Below, in pieces: positions 57,593-64,000 of a stretch of DNA of 64,000 bases. A program made the translations under genes and the position numbers. Numbering within the stretch: position 1 is the first letter of the stretch; each line of letters begins with the position of its first letter. The notes beneath the pieces are model-generated. The model was not told where the DNA came from and searched no databases. It was given only the letters and a program-made list of their open reading frames with translations. Source of the stretch: Trinickia dabaoshanensis (GTDB taxonomy: Bacteria; Pseudomonadota; Gammaproteobacteria; Burkholderiales; Burkholderiaceae); the NCBI RefSeq assembly GCF_002879885.1, contig NZ_PNYA01000005.1, forward strand, positions 62,001-126,000, read 5' to 3'.

Positions 57593-57621
57593 CCACCGTC
57601 ATTTCCGGCGGCGTTTTTTTT
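57593..57621 (+). terminator. Intrinsic terminator after cobQ
   Basis: CCACCG pairs with CGGCGG (one mismatch, 7-base loop) 9 bp after the cobQ stop, followed by two bases and a run of eight T residues at 57614-57621. This fits a Rho-independent terminator and separates cobQ from the NiCoT gene. Confidence 0.6.
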
Positions 57622-57664
57622 GCGCACCTTGACAGCGACATGCTTCGATTCGTACGCTCTAACC

Positions 57665-57737
57665 CCGATGGTTGCCGCCACCGGGATCGAAAGGGAACGC
57701 GGTGAGCGCCCTTTGCAACGACAGCCCGACCTCAGGA
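57665..57737 (+). ncRNA. Candidate compact structured leader, partly cobalamin-riboswitch-like, upstream of NiCoT gene
   Basis: An outer stem GTTGC/GCAAC (57671-57675 with 57715-57719) encloses AAAGGG/CCCTTT (57690-57695 with 57709-57714) and an inner CGC/GCG stem with loop GGTGA. The string GGGAACGCGGTG resembles the GGGAA...GGTG core of cobalamin riboswitches, but the CCCCCGCAAC segment, CCACTG and the B12 box are absent. It ends 7-10 bases before the permease start. Could be a reduced riboswitch, a different metal or corrinoid sensor, or chance. Confidence 0.4.
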
Positions 57738-57743
57738 TCTTTT

Positions 57744-58799
57744 ATGTCCACTGTTTTGCAGACGGGCGACGTTCGCGGCGGGCTGCGTCGGCGTGTCGTC
57801 GCGATCTACTGCCTACTTGCCCTATTCAACGCCGGTGCGTGGATATGGGCGTTCATCGCCTTTCATGGGCATCCTCTGCTGCTCTCGACGGGATTGCTCG
57901 CCTACGGCTTCGGCCTTCGGCATGCGGTCGATGCCGACCATATTGCCGCTATCGACAACGTCACACGTAAGTTGATGCAGGACGGGCAACGGCCCGTTTC
58001 CATCGGGCTGTTTTTCGCGCTCGGACACTCGGCGGTCGTGCTCCTCGTCGCGGCAGGCGTCGCGCTGGCGGCCGCTGCATTGGAGCACCGTGTGCAGGCA
58101 TGGCGCGATGTCGGCGGGATGATTTCCACCGGCGTGTCGGCGCTGTTCTTGTTTCTGATCGCCGCAATGAATATCGTCATTTTGCGCGGCGTGTGGAATG
58201 CATTCGATCGGGTTCGCCGCGGCCAGCCTTATAGCGACGACGATCTCGACCTATTGCTCAATAGCCGTGGCTTGCTGGCCCGGCTATTGAATCCGATGTT
58301 CCGCCTCGTGTCCCGGCCGGTCTGGATGTTTCCGCTCGGCTTTCTGTTCGGTCTCGGCTTCGATACGGCCACCGAAGTCAGCCTGCTCGGTCTATCTGCT
58401 AGTCAAGCATCGCAAGGCATCTCGCTCGGTGTCGTGCTCGTGTTTCCCGTGTTGTTCACGGCCGGCATGACACTTGTGGACACCACCGACGGCGTATTGA
58501 TGCTCGGCGCTTACGAATGGGCGTTCGTGCGGCCGATCCGTAAGCTCTACTACAACCTGACGATTACGCTCGTTTCCGTCGTCGTGGCGGTATTGATCGG
58601 CGGCATCGAGATGCTTGGATTGCTTTCAGGCCGCCTCAAACTCGAAGGCGGATTTTGGCAAGTCGTCGGCACGCTCAATGACAACTTCAACAACTTGGGG
58701 TTCGCCATCATCGGCGTATTCGTCTTCGCCTGGTTGGCATCGATCGTCGTGTATCGGGTCAAGGGGTACGACAGGCTGGCGGTTGGCGATGGGAAGTGA
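57744..58799 (+). CDS. NiCoT-family nickel/cobalt permease (HoxN/NixA-like)
   Basis: A 351-residue inner-membrane transporter with about eight membrane segments. The diagnostic motif RHAVDADHIAAIDN is in TM2, with the second signature LGFDTATEV later, and LFFALGHSAVV. It imports Ni2+ and/or Co2+; being beside the cobalamin genes, cobalt is the likely physiological substrate. The start at 57744 has AGGA 7 bases upstream; the longer frame from 57672 would translate the leader region. Preceded by a structured RNA candidate. Confidence 0.92.
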   Translation: MSTVLQTGDVRGGLRRRVVAIYCLLALFNAGAWIWAFIAFHGHPLLLSTGLLAYGFGLRHAVDADHIAAIDNVTRKLMQDGQRPVSIGLFFALGHSAVVLLVAAGVALAAAALEHRVQAWRDVGGMISTGVSALFLFLIAAMNIVILRGVWNAFDRVRRGQPYSDDDLDLLLNSRGLLARLLNPMFRLVSRPVWMFPLGFLFGLGFDTATEVSLLGLSASQASQGISLGVVLVFPVLFTAGMTLVDTTDGVLMLGAYEWAFVRPIRKLYYNLTITLVSVVVAVLIGGIEMLGLLSGRLKLEGGFWQVVGTLNDNFNNLGFAIIGVFVFAWLASIVVYRVKGYDRLAVGDGK

Positions 58800-58838
58800 C
58801 CGCGCAACGCAACCGATGCCCTCTGCGCTGCAAAGAAC

Positions 58839-58855
58839 CCCGCTCGACTAGCGGG
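58839..58855. terminator. Short stem-loop between convergent genes
   Basis: CCCGCT and AGCGGG form a 6-bp stem with a 5-base loop, between the NiCoT stop (58799) and the BVMO stop (58875). It is placed as a bidirectional terminator would be, with only short T and A tracts. Confidence 0.4.
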
Positions 58856-58874
58856 ATTCCTACGCGTCACACTC

Positions 58875-60482
58875 TCAACCCGCCCGATCGAACAAGAACC
58901 CCTTGAAATCATTCTTCGCGAGTTCGGACCACGCCTGCCGATAGCCGCTTAGCCCACCGAAATAAAACAGCGTTTGCCGCTTGCCCCCCGGCACGTTGGC
59001 CCCGAAGATCCACGAATCGACCTTCGGCAACAACGTATAGGCCGCATACGTATCGCAGATCTGCGTCCATTCGCGCTCGGCCTCGGGGGTGACGCGAATC
59101 GCGCTCGCTTCGCCGGAACGGGCCTTTCGGATCAGTGCGGCGATCCAATCGAGCTGGGCTTCGACACCGGGGGGAATATTGCAGAAGACACTCTTCGGCC
59201 CCGGCACCATGAAGAAATTCGGGAAGTTCGACGTGGCGATGCCCATGAAGCTCGTCGCTTCGTCCTTCCAGTGCTGCTTCAATTCGACGCCGTGCAGCCC
59301 TTTGATTTCGACGTCCTTGAAGCTGCCGACGATCGTATCGAAGCCGGTGGCAAAAGCCAGGACGTCGAGTTCATATTCTTGCCCATCGGCGGTGCGTACA
59401 CCATTCTCGGTGAACGCGACGATCTCGTTGTTCTTCACCGAAACGAGCGAGACGTTCGGCTGGTTGTAGACCTCGTAGTAGTGGTTGATCGAGATCGGCC
59501 GCTTGGCATACAACTGATCGGGAATGAGCTTTTGCGCCGTCTCCGGATCTTTAACGATCTGGCGGATCTTTTTCTCGATGAAGCGCGTTGCCTCGTGGTT
59601 CGCTTCTTCGCTGCTCGCGATATCGGAGAACGTCCCGAACATGAACCGGAAGCCGGTGCCGATCTTCCAGTTTTCTTCGAACACTTTGTCGCGTTCCTCG
59701 GGCGAAACGCTAAACGTCGGCACCATGCTCTCGGCAAATCCGCATGCCACACGTGTGCCGCGAATGCCTTCCCATACCTGCTCGAAGTTATTCCGATAGT
59801 CGGCGATCTCGGCTTCGCCCACCAGATCTTCACCCGCCGGCACGCAGTACTGCGCGTTGCGTTGGAATACCGTCACATGCCGTGCCGTCTTCGCCGCCGC
59901 GGTAATCAACTGCACGCCGGTCGATCCCGTTCCGATCACGCCGATGCGCTTGCCCTCGAGCGTCAGTTCGTCGGGCCAGTTGCCCGTATGCACGACCATT
60001 CCACGAAACTTCTCCCGGCCGGCAATCTTCGGGAAGTTCAACTTGGACAGCACGCCGATCGCGGTCAGCAAATACGTGCACGCGAAGGTGTCGCCTTCCG
60101 ATGTCGTCACGATCCATTCGTTCGCAGCCTCGTCGTAGCGGGCCGATTCGACGAAAGTATCGAGCGTGATGTGCGGATCGAGCGCGTAGTGCGAGACGAT
60201 CGAACGCAAATACGCGAGCACTTCCGGTTGATTGGCGAAGCGGCTGCGCCAATTCCAACCGTCGTAGATTTCCTTGTCGAACGAGTACCGATACACGCGC
60301 GTCTCCGTGTCGGTGCGCGCGCCCGGGTAGCGATTCCAATACCACGTGCCGCCCACGCTACCGCCCTTCTCGAAGCAGCGTACGTTCAGACCCAATTCGT
60401 GATGAAGCTTATATAAGGCGTAAATGCCCGCGAAGCCCGCGCCGATGACGATCGCATCGTAGCGCTGCTGAACCGTGCTCAT
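58875..60482 (-). CDS. Baeyer-Villiger flavin monooxygenase (cyclohexanone-monooxygenase-like)
   Basis: A 535-residue FAD/NADPH enzyme. The FAD Rossmann motif GAGFAG is at 14-19, GGTWYWNRYPGARTDTET follows, the type-I BVMO fingerprint FRGMVVHTGNW is at 159-169, and the NADPH Rossmann motif GTGSTG is at 184-189. Such enzymes convert cyclic or aryl ketones to esters or lactones. The start at 60482 is 10 bases after GAGG; an ATG at 60488 that overlaps the upstream stop is an alternative. Last gene of an oxygenase operon. Confidence 0.9.
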   Translation of the reverse strand: MSTVQQRYDAIVIGAGFAGIYALYKLHHELGLNVRCFEKGGSVGGTWYWNRYPGARTDTETRVYRYSFDKEIYDGWNWRSRFANQPEVLAYLRSIVSHYALDPHITLDTFVESARYDEAANEWIVTTSEGDTFACTYLLTAIGVLSKLNFPKIAGREKFRGMVVHTGNWPDELTLEGKRIGVIGTGSTGVQLITAAAKTARHVTVFQRNAQYCVPAGEDLVGEAEIADYRNNFEQVWEGIRGTRVACGFAESMVPTFSVSPEERDKVFEENWKIGTGFRFMFGTFSDIASSEEANHEATRFIEKKIRQIVKDPETAQKLIPDQLYAKRPISINHYYEVYNQPNVSLVSVKNNEIVAFTENGVRTADGQEYELDVLAFATGFDTIVGSFKDVEIKGLHGVELKQHWKDEATSFMGIATSNFPNFFMVPGPKSVFCNIPPGVEAQLDWIAALIRKARSGEASAIRVTPEAEREWTQICDTYAAYTLLPKVDSWIFGANVPGGKRQTLFYFGGLSGYRQAWSELAKNDFKGFLFDRAG

Positions 60483-60484
60483 GA

Positions 60485-61732
60485 TCATTGTCCCTCGGTG
60501 GATGATTGATGCGCTTTTTGCGTTTCGACGTTTTGCTTGTAGCGGCTCACCATGCCTTCGACCACGATGGCCTTTTCTCCGTCGTTGGAACTGCTTACGG
60601 CTAGCGTGCGTTCGGTGCGGTCCCTCAGTCTGTTTTCCAGCACGATCTTGCTCGTGACGGGCCGCCGCGCATTTTCGTAATGCGTGAACGCCGCTTCCAC
60701 GTCCTTGCGACTCGAAATCTCGAAGGCGAGCGCCGAGGCGTCGAGAATCGCCTGCGAGGCGCCGTTGGCCCCGACCGGATACATCAAATGCGCCGCGTCG
60801 CCAAGCAGCGTGACCCTGCCCTGCCCCCATCGATCGAGCGGGTCGCGATCGACCATCGGGTACTGCAAGATCGTGTTGCTCCCGCTGAGCAGCGCGTCGA
60901 TATCGAGCCAATCGAAGCGCCAGTGCGAAAAGAACGGAAGGATGTCCTCGAGCTTGCCCGTCTCGCTCCAATCGGGGCGATCAAGCCGCACGCGCGTATC
61001 GGCCGATACCATGCAAACCCAATTGACCAGCGCCGTGCCGCGCTTTTCATGCTCGCTCGAAATCGGATACGCGATCAGGCGCGTGGAATAGACGTCGTTC
61101 GCGACGATCATCGTGCGTCCGTCGAGAAAGCGCTCGCACTGCGTCACACCGCGCCACATCGTGATGGGCGTGCGCTTGACGGCATTGCCGTCGCCTTTGA
61201 GCTGCGCGCGCACGGCCGAATGAATACCGTCCGCGCCGATCAATCCCTTCGCCCGGAACCGCACTTCGTTGCCCGTCGACTGATCGATCGCGACGACCAC
61301 GATGCGATCGCCGTCTTCATGAAACGAAACCAGGCGAGTCCCGGTTCGCACGGCATGCTGCCCGAGCCGAGCCTTCACGGCGCGCAATAGGAACATTTCC
61401 AGCACGCCGCGGTGAATGGAGATCTGCGGATAGGGGCTGCCGCTCGGCAAACCGCGCGCCTCGCTCCACAGCAGTTTGCCTTTCTCGTCCAGGTGCGCGA
61501 CGCGCTCGGTCTTGATCCCGGAACGTTCCATCGACCGGTTCAACCCGAGCGCATAGAGTTCGGCGACCGCTGCCGGTTGGATGTTGATGCCCACGCCGAG
61601 GGGGCGAATGCGTTTCGCTGCTTCGATGATCAGCAGATCATGAACGCCGTGGGCATGCAGCGACAACGCTGCCGTGAGCCCGCCGATGCCTGCTCCTGCG
61701 ATCAAAAACTCGGTGTCTATGGTGACTGTCAT
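60485..61732 (-). CDS. FAD-dependent aromatic-hydroxylase-like monooxygenase (PhzS/salicylate hydroxylase type)
   Basis: A 415-residue group A flavoprotein monooxygenase. The FAD motif GAGIGG is near the start, the DG motif is in GLIGADGIHSAVRAQL, and the GD motif in VTLLGDAAHLMYPVGANG. The middle of the protein (LQYPMVDRDPLDRWGQG) resembles PhzS-like enzymes. It would hydroxylate an aromatic ring using NAD(P)H and oxygen. It follows the ABM-domain gene by 81 bp, and its stop touches the BVMO start, so the two oxygenases are likely coordinated. Confidence 0.88.
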   Translation of the reverse strand: MTVTIDTEFLIAGAGIGGLTAALSLHAHGVHDLLIIEAAKRIRPLGVGINIQPAAVAELYALGLNRSMERSGIKTERVAHLDEKGKLLWSEARGLPSGSPYPQISIHRGVLEMFLLRAVKARLGQHAVRTGTRLVSFHEDGDRIVVVAIDQSTGNEVRFRAKGLIGADGIHSAVRAQLKGDGNAVKRTPITMWRGVTQCERFLDGRTMIVANDVYSTRLIAYPISSEHEKRGTALVNWVCMVSADTRVRLDRPDWSETGKLEDILPFFSHWRFDWLDIDALLSGSNTILQYPMVDRDPLDRWGQGRVTLLGDAAHLMYPVGANGASQAILDASALAFEISSRKDVEAAFTHYENARRPVTSKIVLENRLRDRTERTLAVSSSNDGEKAIVVEGMVSRYKQNVETQKAHQSSTEGQ

Positions 61733-61813
61733 GATCTGGCGCCGATAGTCGCGAATCGGATGGGGGCGGCCCCGCCCCGAGAGTGCGGAGCCGCCGCGTC
61801 GCTACACAATCGG

Positions 61814-62140
61814 TCAGGCGTGCACCGAGACGACCGAATACAGATTCGGCGCGGCCTTCGCGAGCGCCGCCGTGCGCTTGACGTACTCTTGCGCGGCCGG
61901 ATCTTCGCGGACGGCCTTCACGTTGTCGGGGTTCTCCCATTGCGCGATGTTGATCACGCTCGTGCCGTCCTTGCTTGCGAGGATGCTCGCCGAGATGAAA
62001 CCGTCCTTGTGGCGGATGACCTTTTCGACGCCTTCGTTGAGCACGTCGATCACCTTGGCTTGATTCTCGGGCGACACTTCGATGATGTTCACGAACGTGA
62101 CGCCTTTTCCTGCGCTGATGACCGCTTCGTTCTTCGACAT
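61814..62140 (-). CDS. Antibiotic-biosynthesis-monooxygenase (ABM) domain protein
   Basis: A 108-residue ferredoxin-like-fold protein: VTFVNIIEVSPENQAKVIDVL, KDGFISASILASKDGTSVI and NIAQWENPDNVKAVREDPA. This matches the ABM family, which includes small cofactor-free monooxygenases and heme-degrading or quinone-forming proteins. It is the first full-length gene of the oxygenase operon. It could oxidise an aromatic intermediate or act as a small accessory protein. Confidence 0.87.
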   Translation of the reverse strand: MSKNEAVISAGKGVTFVNIIEVSPENQAKVIDVLNEGVEKVIRHKDGFISASILASKDGTSVINIAQWENPDNVKAVREDPAAQEYVKRTAALAKAAPNLYSVVSVHA

Positions 62141-62149
62141 GAATGGCTC

Positions 62150-62290
62150 CTAGGGAAAATCGTGCCGCTTCCGGGGAACGATATCGCTTTGGCGCCCACT
62201 GCTCGGCGCCGCATACCCGCCCTCCGGAAAAGCACTGCTTGCTGAAAGAAGGGATAAGAGAATCGCGAGCTTCGGCGCTTTGCGGCGCAT
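62150..62290 (-). CDS. Candidate small exported peptide (46 aa)
   Basis: Minus-strand ORF beginning MRRKAPKLAILLSLLSASSA, then FPEGGYAAPSSGRQSDIVPR. It has a charged N-terminus, a hydrophobic core and a possible AxA-like cleavage region, that is, a plausible signal peptide with a short polar mature part. It ends 10 bp before the ABM gene. The ribosome binding site is poor (GAGG 11 bases upstream). The remaining part of the 449-bp gap 62141-62589 is an AT-richer divergent promoter region with no gene. Confidence 0.25.
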   Translation of the reverse strand: MRRKAPKLAILLSLLSASSAFPEGGYAAPSSGRQSDIVPRKRHDFP

Positions 62291-62589
62291 CACCGCCGAT
62301 GCCTCGGCTCTACGACACTCTTGCCGTGACGATAGCGTCCGGCGCCGCCCGCCGCTTCCGTACTTTCTACCCATTGGAAATAGGCTTGCCGTGAAAAGCG
62401 CCAATACGATTGCGATATATGCATGCGACGATCGAACCCGTCGCGATCGAACTTGTCTATATTCTCATTCCATTGCCGCAAGTCTCAAGATAAGCGCCGT
62501 GAATAATCGATACGGATCGAGCATAATGTGCTGTTCACGCAATCGGTCACGTGCGACGTCTTGTTCGAACCATTCGGGAGAAACGCATC

Positions 62590-63282
62590 ATGAGCGATTT
62601 GATCAGCCCGGCCTTTTCAAGCTTGATCGATCAGATACCCGGCGTTTGCGCCTGCAAGGACGCAGGATCGATCTTCCTTTACGGGAATACGGCATTTAAG
62701 AAGTCGATGGGTTTGGATGAGGGTGTCCCGATGCTCGGCCTTCGGCATCACGATTTGCCCGCGGCTTTCGGTTCGTACGACGATAGCTATGTCGCTCAGG
62801 ATCGATTCGTCATGGAGCGCGGCGCCACCGTGCGCAGCATCAACATCTATCACGCCGGGGAGATCGGCGTGAAAGCCTACCTCGTCGTCAAGAGGCCGTT
62901 CGTCGATTGCGAAACGAACGCACGCGGCGTACTCATGCACGGCACCGATATCACGGATATCAATAGCAACATGCTGAAACTCGTGCGCGAGGCACCCCAT
63001 GGGCGATCGAAAACGATGCCGCGCGGCAGCTTCGTCATCAACGGGGAAAAGCGCGACATCGATTTGACGCCGCGCGAAACCGAAATCTTGTTTTTTCTGC
63101 TACGTGGCGGCGTGGCCCGCCGCATCGCCGACCTGCTCTCGATTTCGGTCAGAACCGTCGAGCATCACATCGACGCTTTGAAAGACAAGTTCACGGTGGC
63201 ATCGAAGTCGGAATTGATCGAAAAGGCCATCGAAAAGGGCTATTTCTATATCACGCCGGCGACGTTGTTCGGCGTCGATTGA
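62590..63282 (+). CDS. LuxR-type HTH regulator with PAS-like N-terminal sensor
   Basis: A 230-residue regulator. The N-terminal half (SSLIDQIPGVCACKDAGSIFLYGNTAF, then GVLMHGTDITDIN) has the features of a PAS fold. The C-terminal HTH is LTPRETEILFFLLRGGVARR followed by LSISVRTVEHHIDALKDKF, as in GerE/LuxR proteins. GGGAG lies 9 bases before the ATG at 62590. Divergent from the ABM-monooxygenase operon and so its probable regulator. Confidence 0.87.
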   Translation: MSDLISPAFSSLIDQIPGVCACKDAGSIFLYGNTAFKKSMGLDEGVPMLGLRHHDLPAAFGSYDDSYVAQDRFVMERGATVRSINIYHAGEIGVKAYLVVKRPFVDCETNARGVLMHGTDITDINSNMLKLVREAPHGRSKTMPRGSFVINGEKRDIDLTPRETEILFFLLRGGVARRIADLLSISVRTVEHHIDALKDKFTVASKSELIEKAIEKGYFYITPATLFGVD

Positions 63283-63320
63283 CGCGCCGCCAAGGCCGGG
63301 CGCTCGCCCTGCCGCCTTAC

Positions 63321-64000
63321 CTACCAGCCGCCGCCCAGCGCTTTGAACAAATTCACGCGTGCGGCATTCAACGACACCGCCGAATCGGCCAACGCAGCTT
63401 GCGCCGCCACGCGATCGCGGCTCGCGTCGAGCAGTTCGAGCTGGGAGATATTGCCTGCCCGATAGCGGTCGTTCGCAAGCTCATAGGCTTGGCGCGAACG
63501 CGCGTCCGCCTCCTCGAGCGAGGCATAGCGCCGCTGCTCGGCGCCGAGGCTCGTCAAGGCTTGCTCGACCTCGCGCAGGGCCGTCAAGACGGCGCCGTCG
63601 AAGCTTGCAAGCGACGCCTGGGTTTGCGCCCTCGCCTGCTTCACGCGCGCGCGCGCCACGCCGATGTTCGGAAAGCTCCAACTGAGCGCGGGGCCCACGC
63701 CGAAGGTCCAAGCGGGCGTCTGCGCGCTACCGCTCGACGTGCCCCCGCGCAGGTAACTCACCGCTCCATTTAATGAAAAGCGCGGGTACAAATCGGCCAC
63801 CGCTACGCCGATGCTCGCGGTATCGGCTGCAAGCTTACGCTCGGCTTGGCGCACATCCGGGCGGCGTCGCAGCAACGCCGCGCCGTCTTCCACGGGAATC
63901 GGTCCGGCAAGCTTCGGCGGGTGCGAGCAGGCGGCCGCTGCGGCAGGCACGTCCGCCGGTGTCCCACCGACGAGCGCCGCCAGCGCGAACAACGCGTTCC
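63321..64000 (-). CDS. NodT-family outer-membrane efflux protein (C-terminal part, truncated by window edge)
   Basis: Minus-strand frame running off the right edge with its stop at 63321. The visible 226 residues include LRRRPDVRQAERKLAADTASIGVAVADLYPRFSLNG, SFPNIGVARARVKQARAQTQ and YELANDRYRAGNISQLELLD, the hallmarks of the NodT/TolC family of RND outer-membrane lipoproteins. The signal peptide lies beyond the window. Adaptor and pump genes are presumably upstream, outside the window. Confidence 0.87.
   Translation of the reverse strand, partial: NALFALAALVGGTPADVPAAAAACSHPPKLAGPIPVEDGAALLRRRPDVRQAERKLAADTASIGVAVADLYPRFSLNGAVSYLRGGTSSGSAQTPAWTFGVGPALSWSFPNIGVARARVKQARAQTQASLASFDGAVLTALREVEQALTSLGAEQRRYASLEEADARSRQAYELANDRYRAGNISQLELLDASRDRVAAQAALADSAVSLNAARVNLFKALGGGW

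Noticed and set aside
1-64000. Prophage, insertion sequence, CRISPR or defence system
   Set aside because: No transposase, integrase, phage structural, cas or recognisable defence gene and no regularly spaced repeats were seen.

Overview
The window looks like a chromosomal segment of a high-GC betaproteobacterium of the Burkholderiaceae (Burkholderia/Paraburkholderia/Trinickia type). I infer this from codon use, dense overlapping operons, the many AraC/LysR/LuxR regulators, RND efflux genes, the DcaP-like porin and the arrangement of the cobalamin genes. I see no rRNA, tRNA, CRISPR array, insertion sequence or phage genes. Species-level assignment cannot be made from sequence alone.

Layout. 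1-4.2 kb: AraC regulator (cut by the window edge), aldo/keto reductase, second AraC regulator, AlaX-type tRNA-editing hydrolase, small lipoprotein, tiny membrane ORF. 4.4-14.3 kb: a solute acquisition and sensing locus made of a DcaP-like porin, an ABC importer (ATPase, permease, binding protein), a chemoreceptor, an OmpR-type two-component system and a second binding protein paralogous to the first. Porin and chemoreceptor genes share a 34-bp upstream element containing GACAGC direct repeats with an 11-bp period. 14.4-19.9 kb: an RND efflux operon (outer-membrane factor, adaptor, pump). 20.1-27.2 kb: a catabolic-looking operon (XapX, YtcJ-like amidohydrolase, exported glyoxalase-fold protein, alginate-export-type porin) with a divergent LysR gene, an isochorismatase-family hydrolase and a second XapX gene, plus a short remnant of an AlaX-like gene. 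27.2-34.6 kb: degenerate HD-domain protein, alpha/beta hydrolase, large winged-helix/NTPase regulator, AraC regulator, two glyoxalase-fold proteins and a cupin.

34.8-58.8 kb is a nearly complete locus for the corrin ring and adenosylcobyric acid part of cobalamin synthesis. Minus-strand operon cobL-cbiD-cobK-cobM diverges from cobGH-cobI-cbiG/cobJ. A chelatase operon cobW-cobN-chlI-like-chlD-like is preceded by a clear cobalamin riboswitch. A cobA/cobE-cobO-cobB operon diverges from it. These are followed by cobD-cobC-DUF1289, cobQ and a NiCoT-type Ni/Co permease. The set is a mosaic. CobG (oxygen-dependent route) coexists with CbiD and CbiG (typical of the anaerobic route), CobF is absent here, and cobalt insertion uses CobN with ChlI/ChlD-like partners. 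Three genes are fusions: cobG+cobH, cbiG+cobJ, cobA+cobE/cbiG-C. Lower-ligand and nucleotide-loop genes (cobU/P, cobS/V, cobT) are not in the window.

58.9-62.6 kb: an oxygenase operon (ABM-domain protein, FAD aromatic-hydroxylase-like protein, Baeyer-Villiger monooxygenase) with a divergent LuxR-type regulator. The window ends inside a NodT-type outer-membrane efflux gene.
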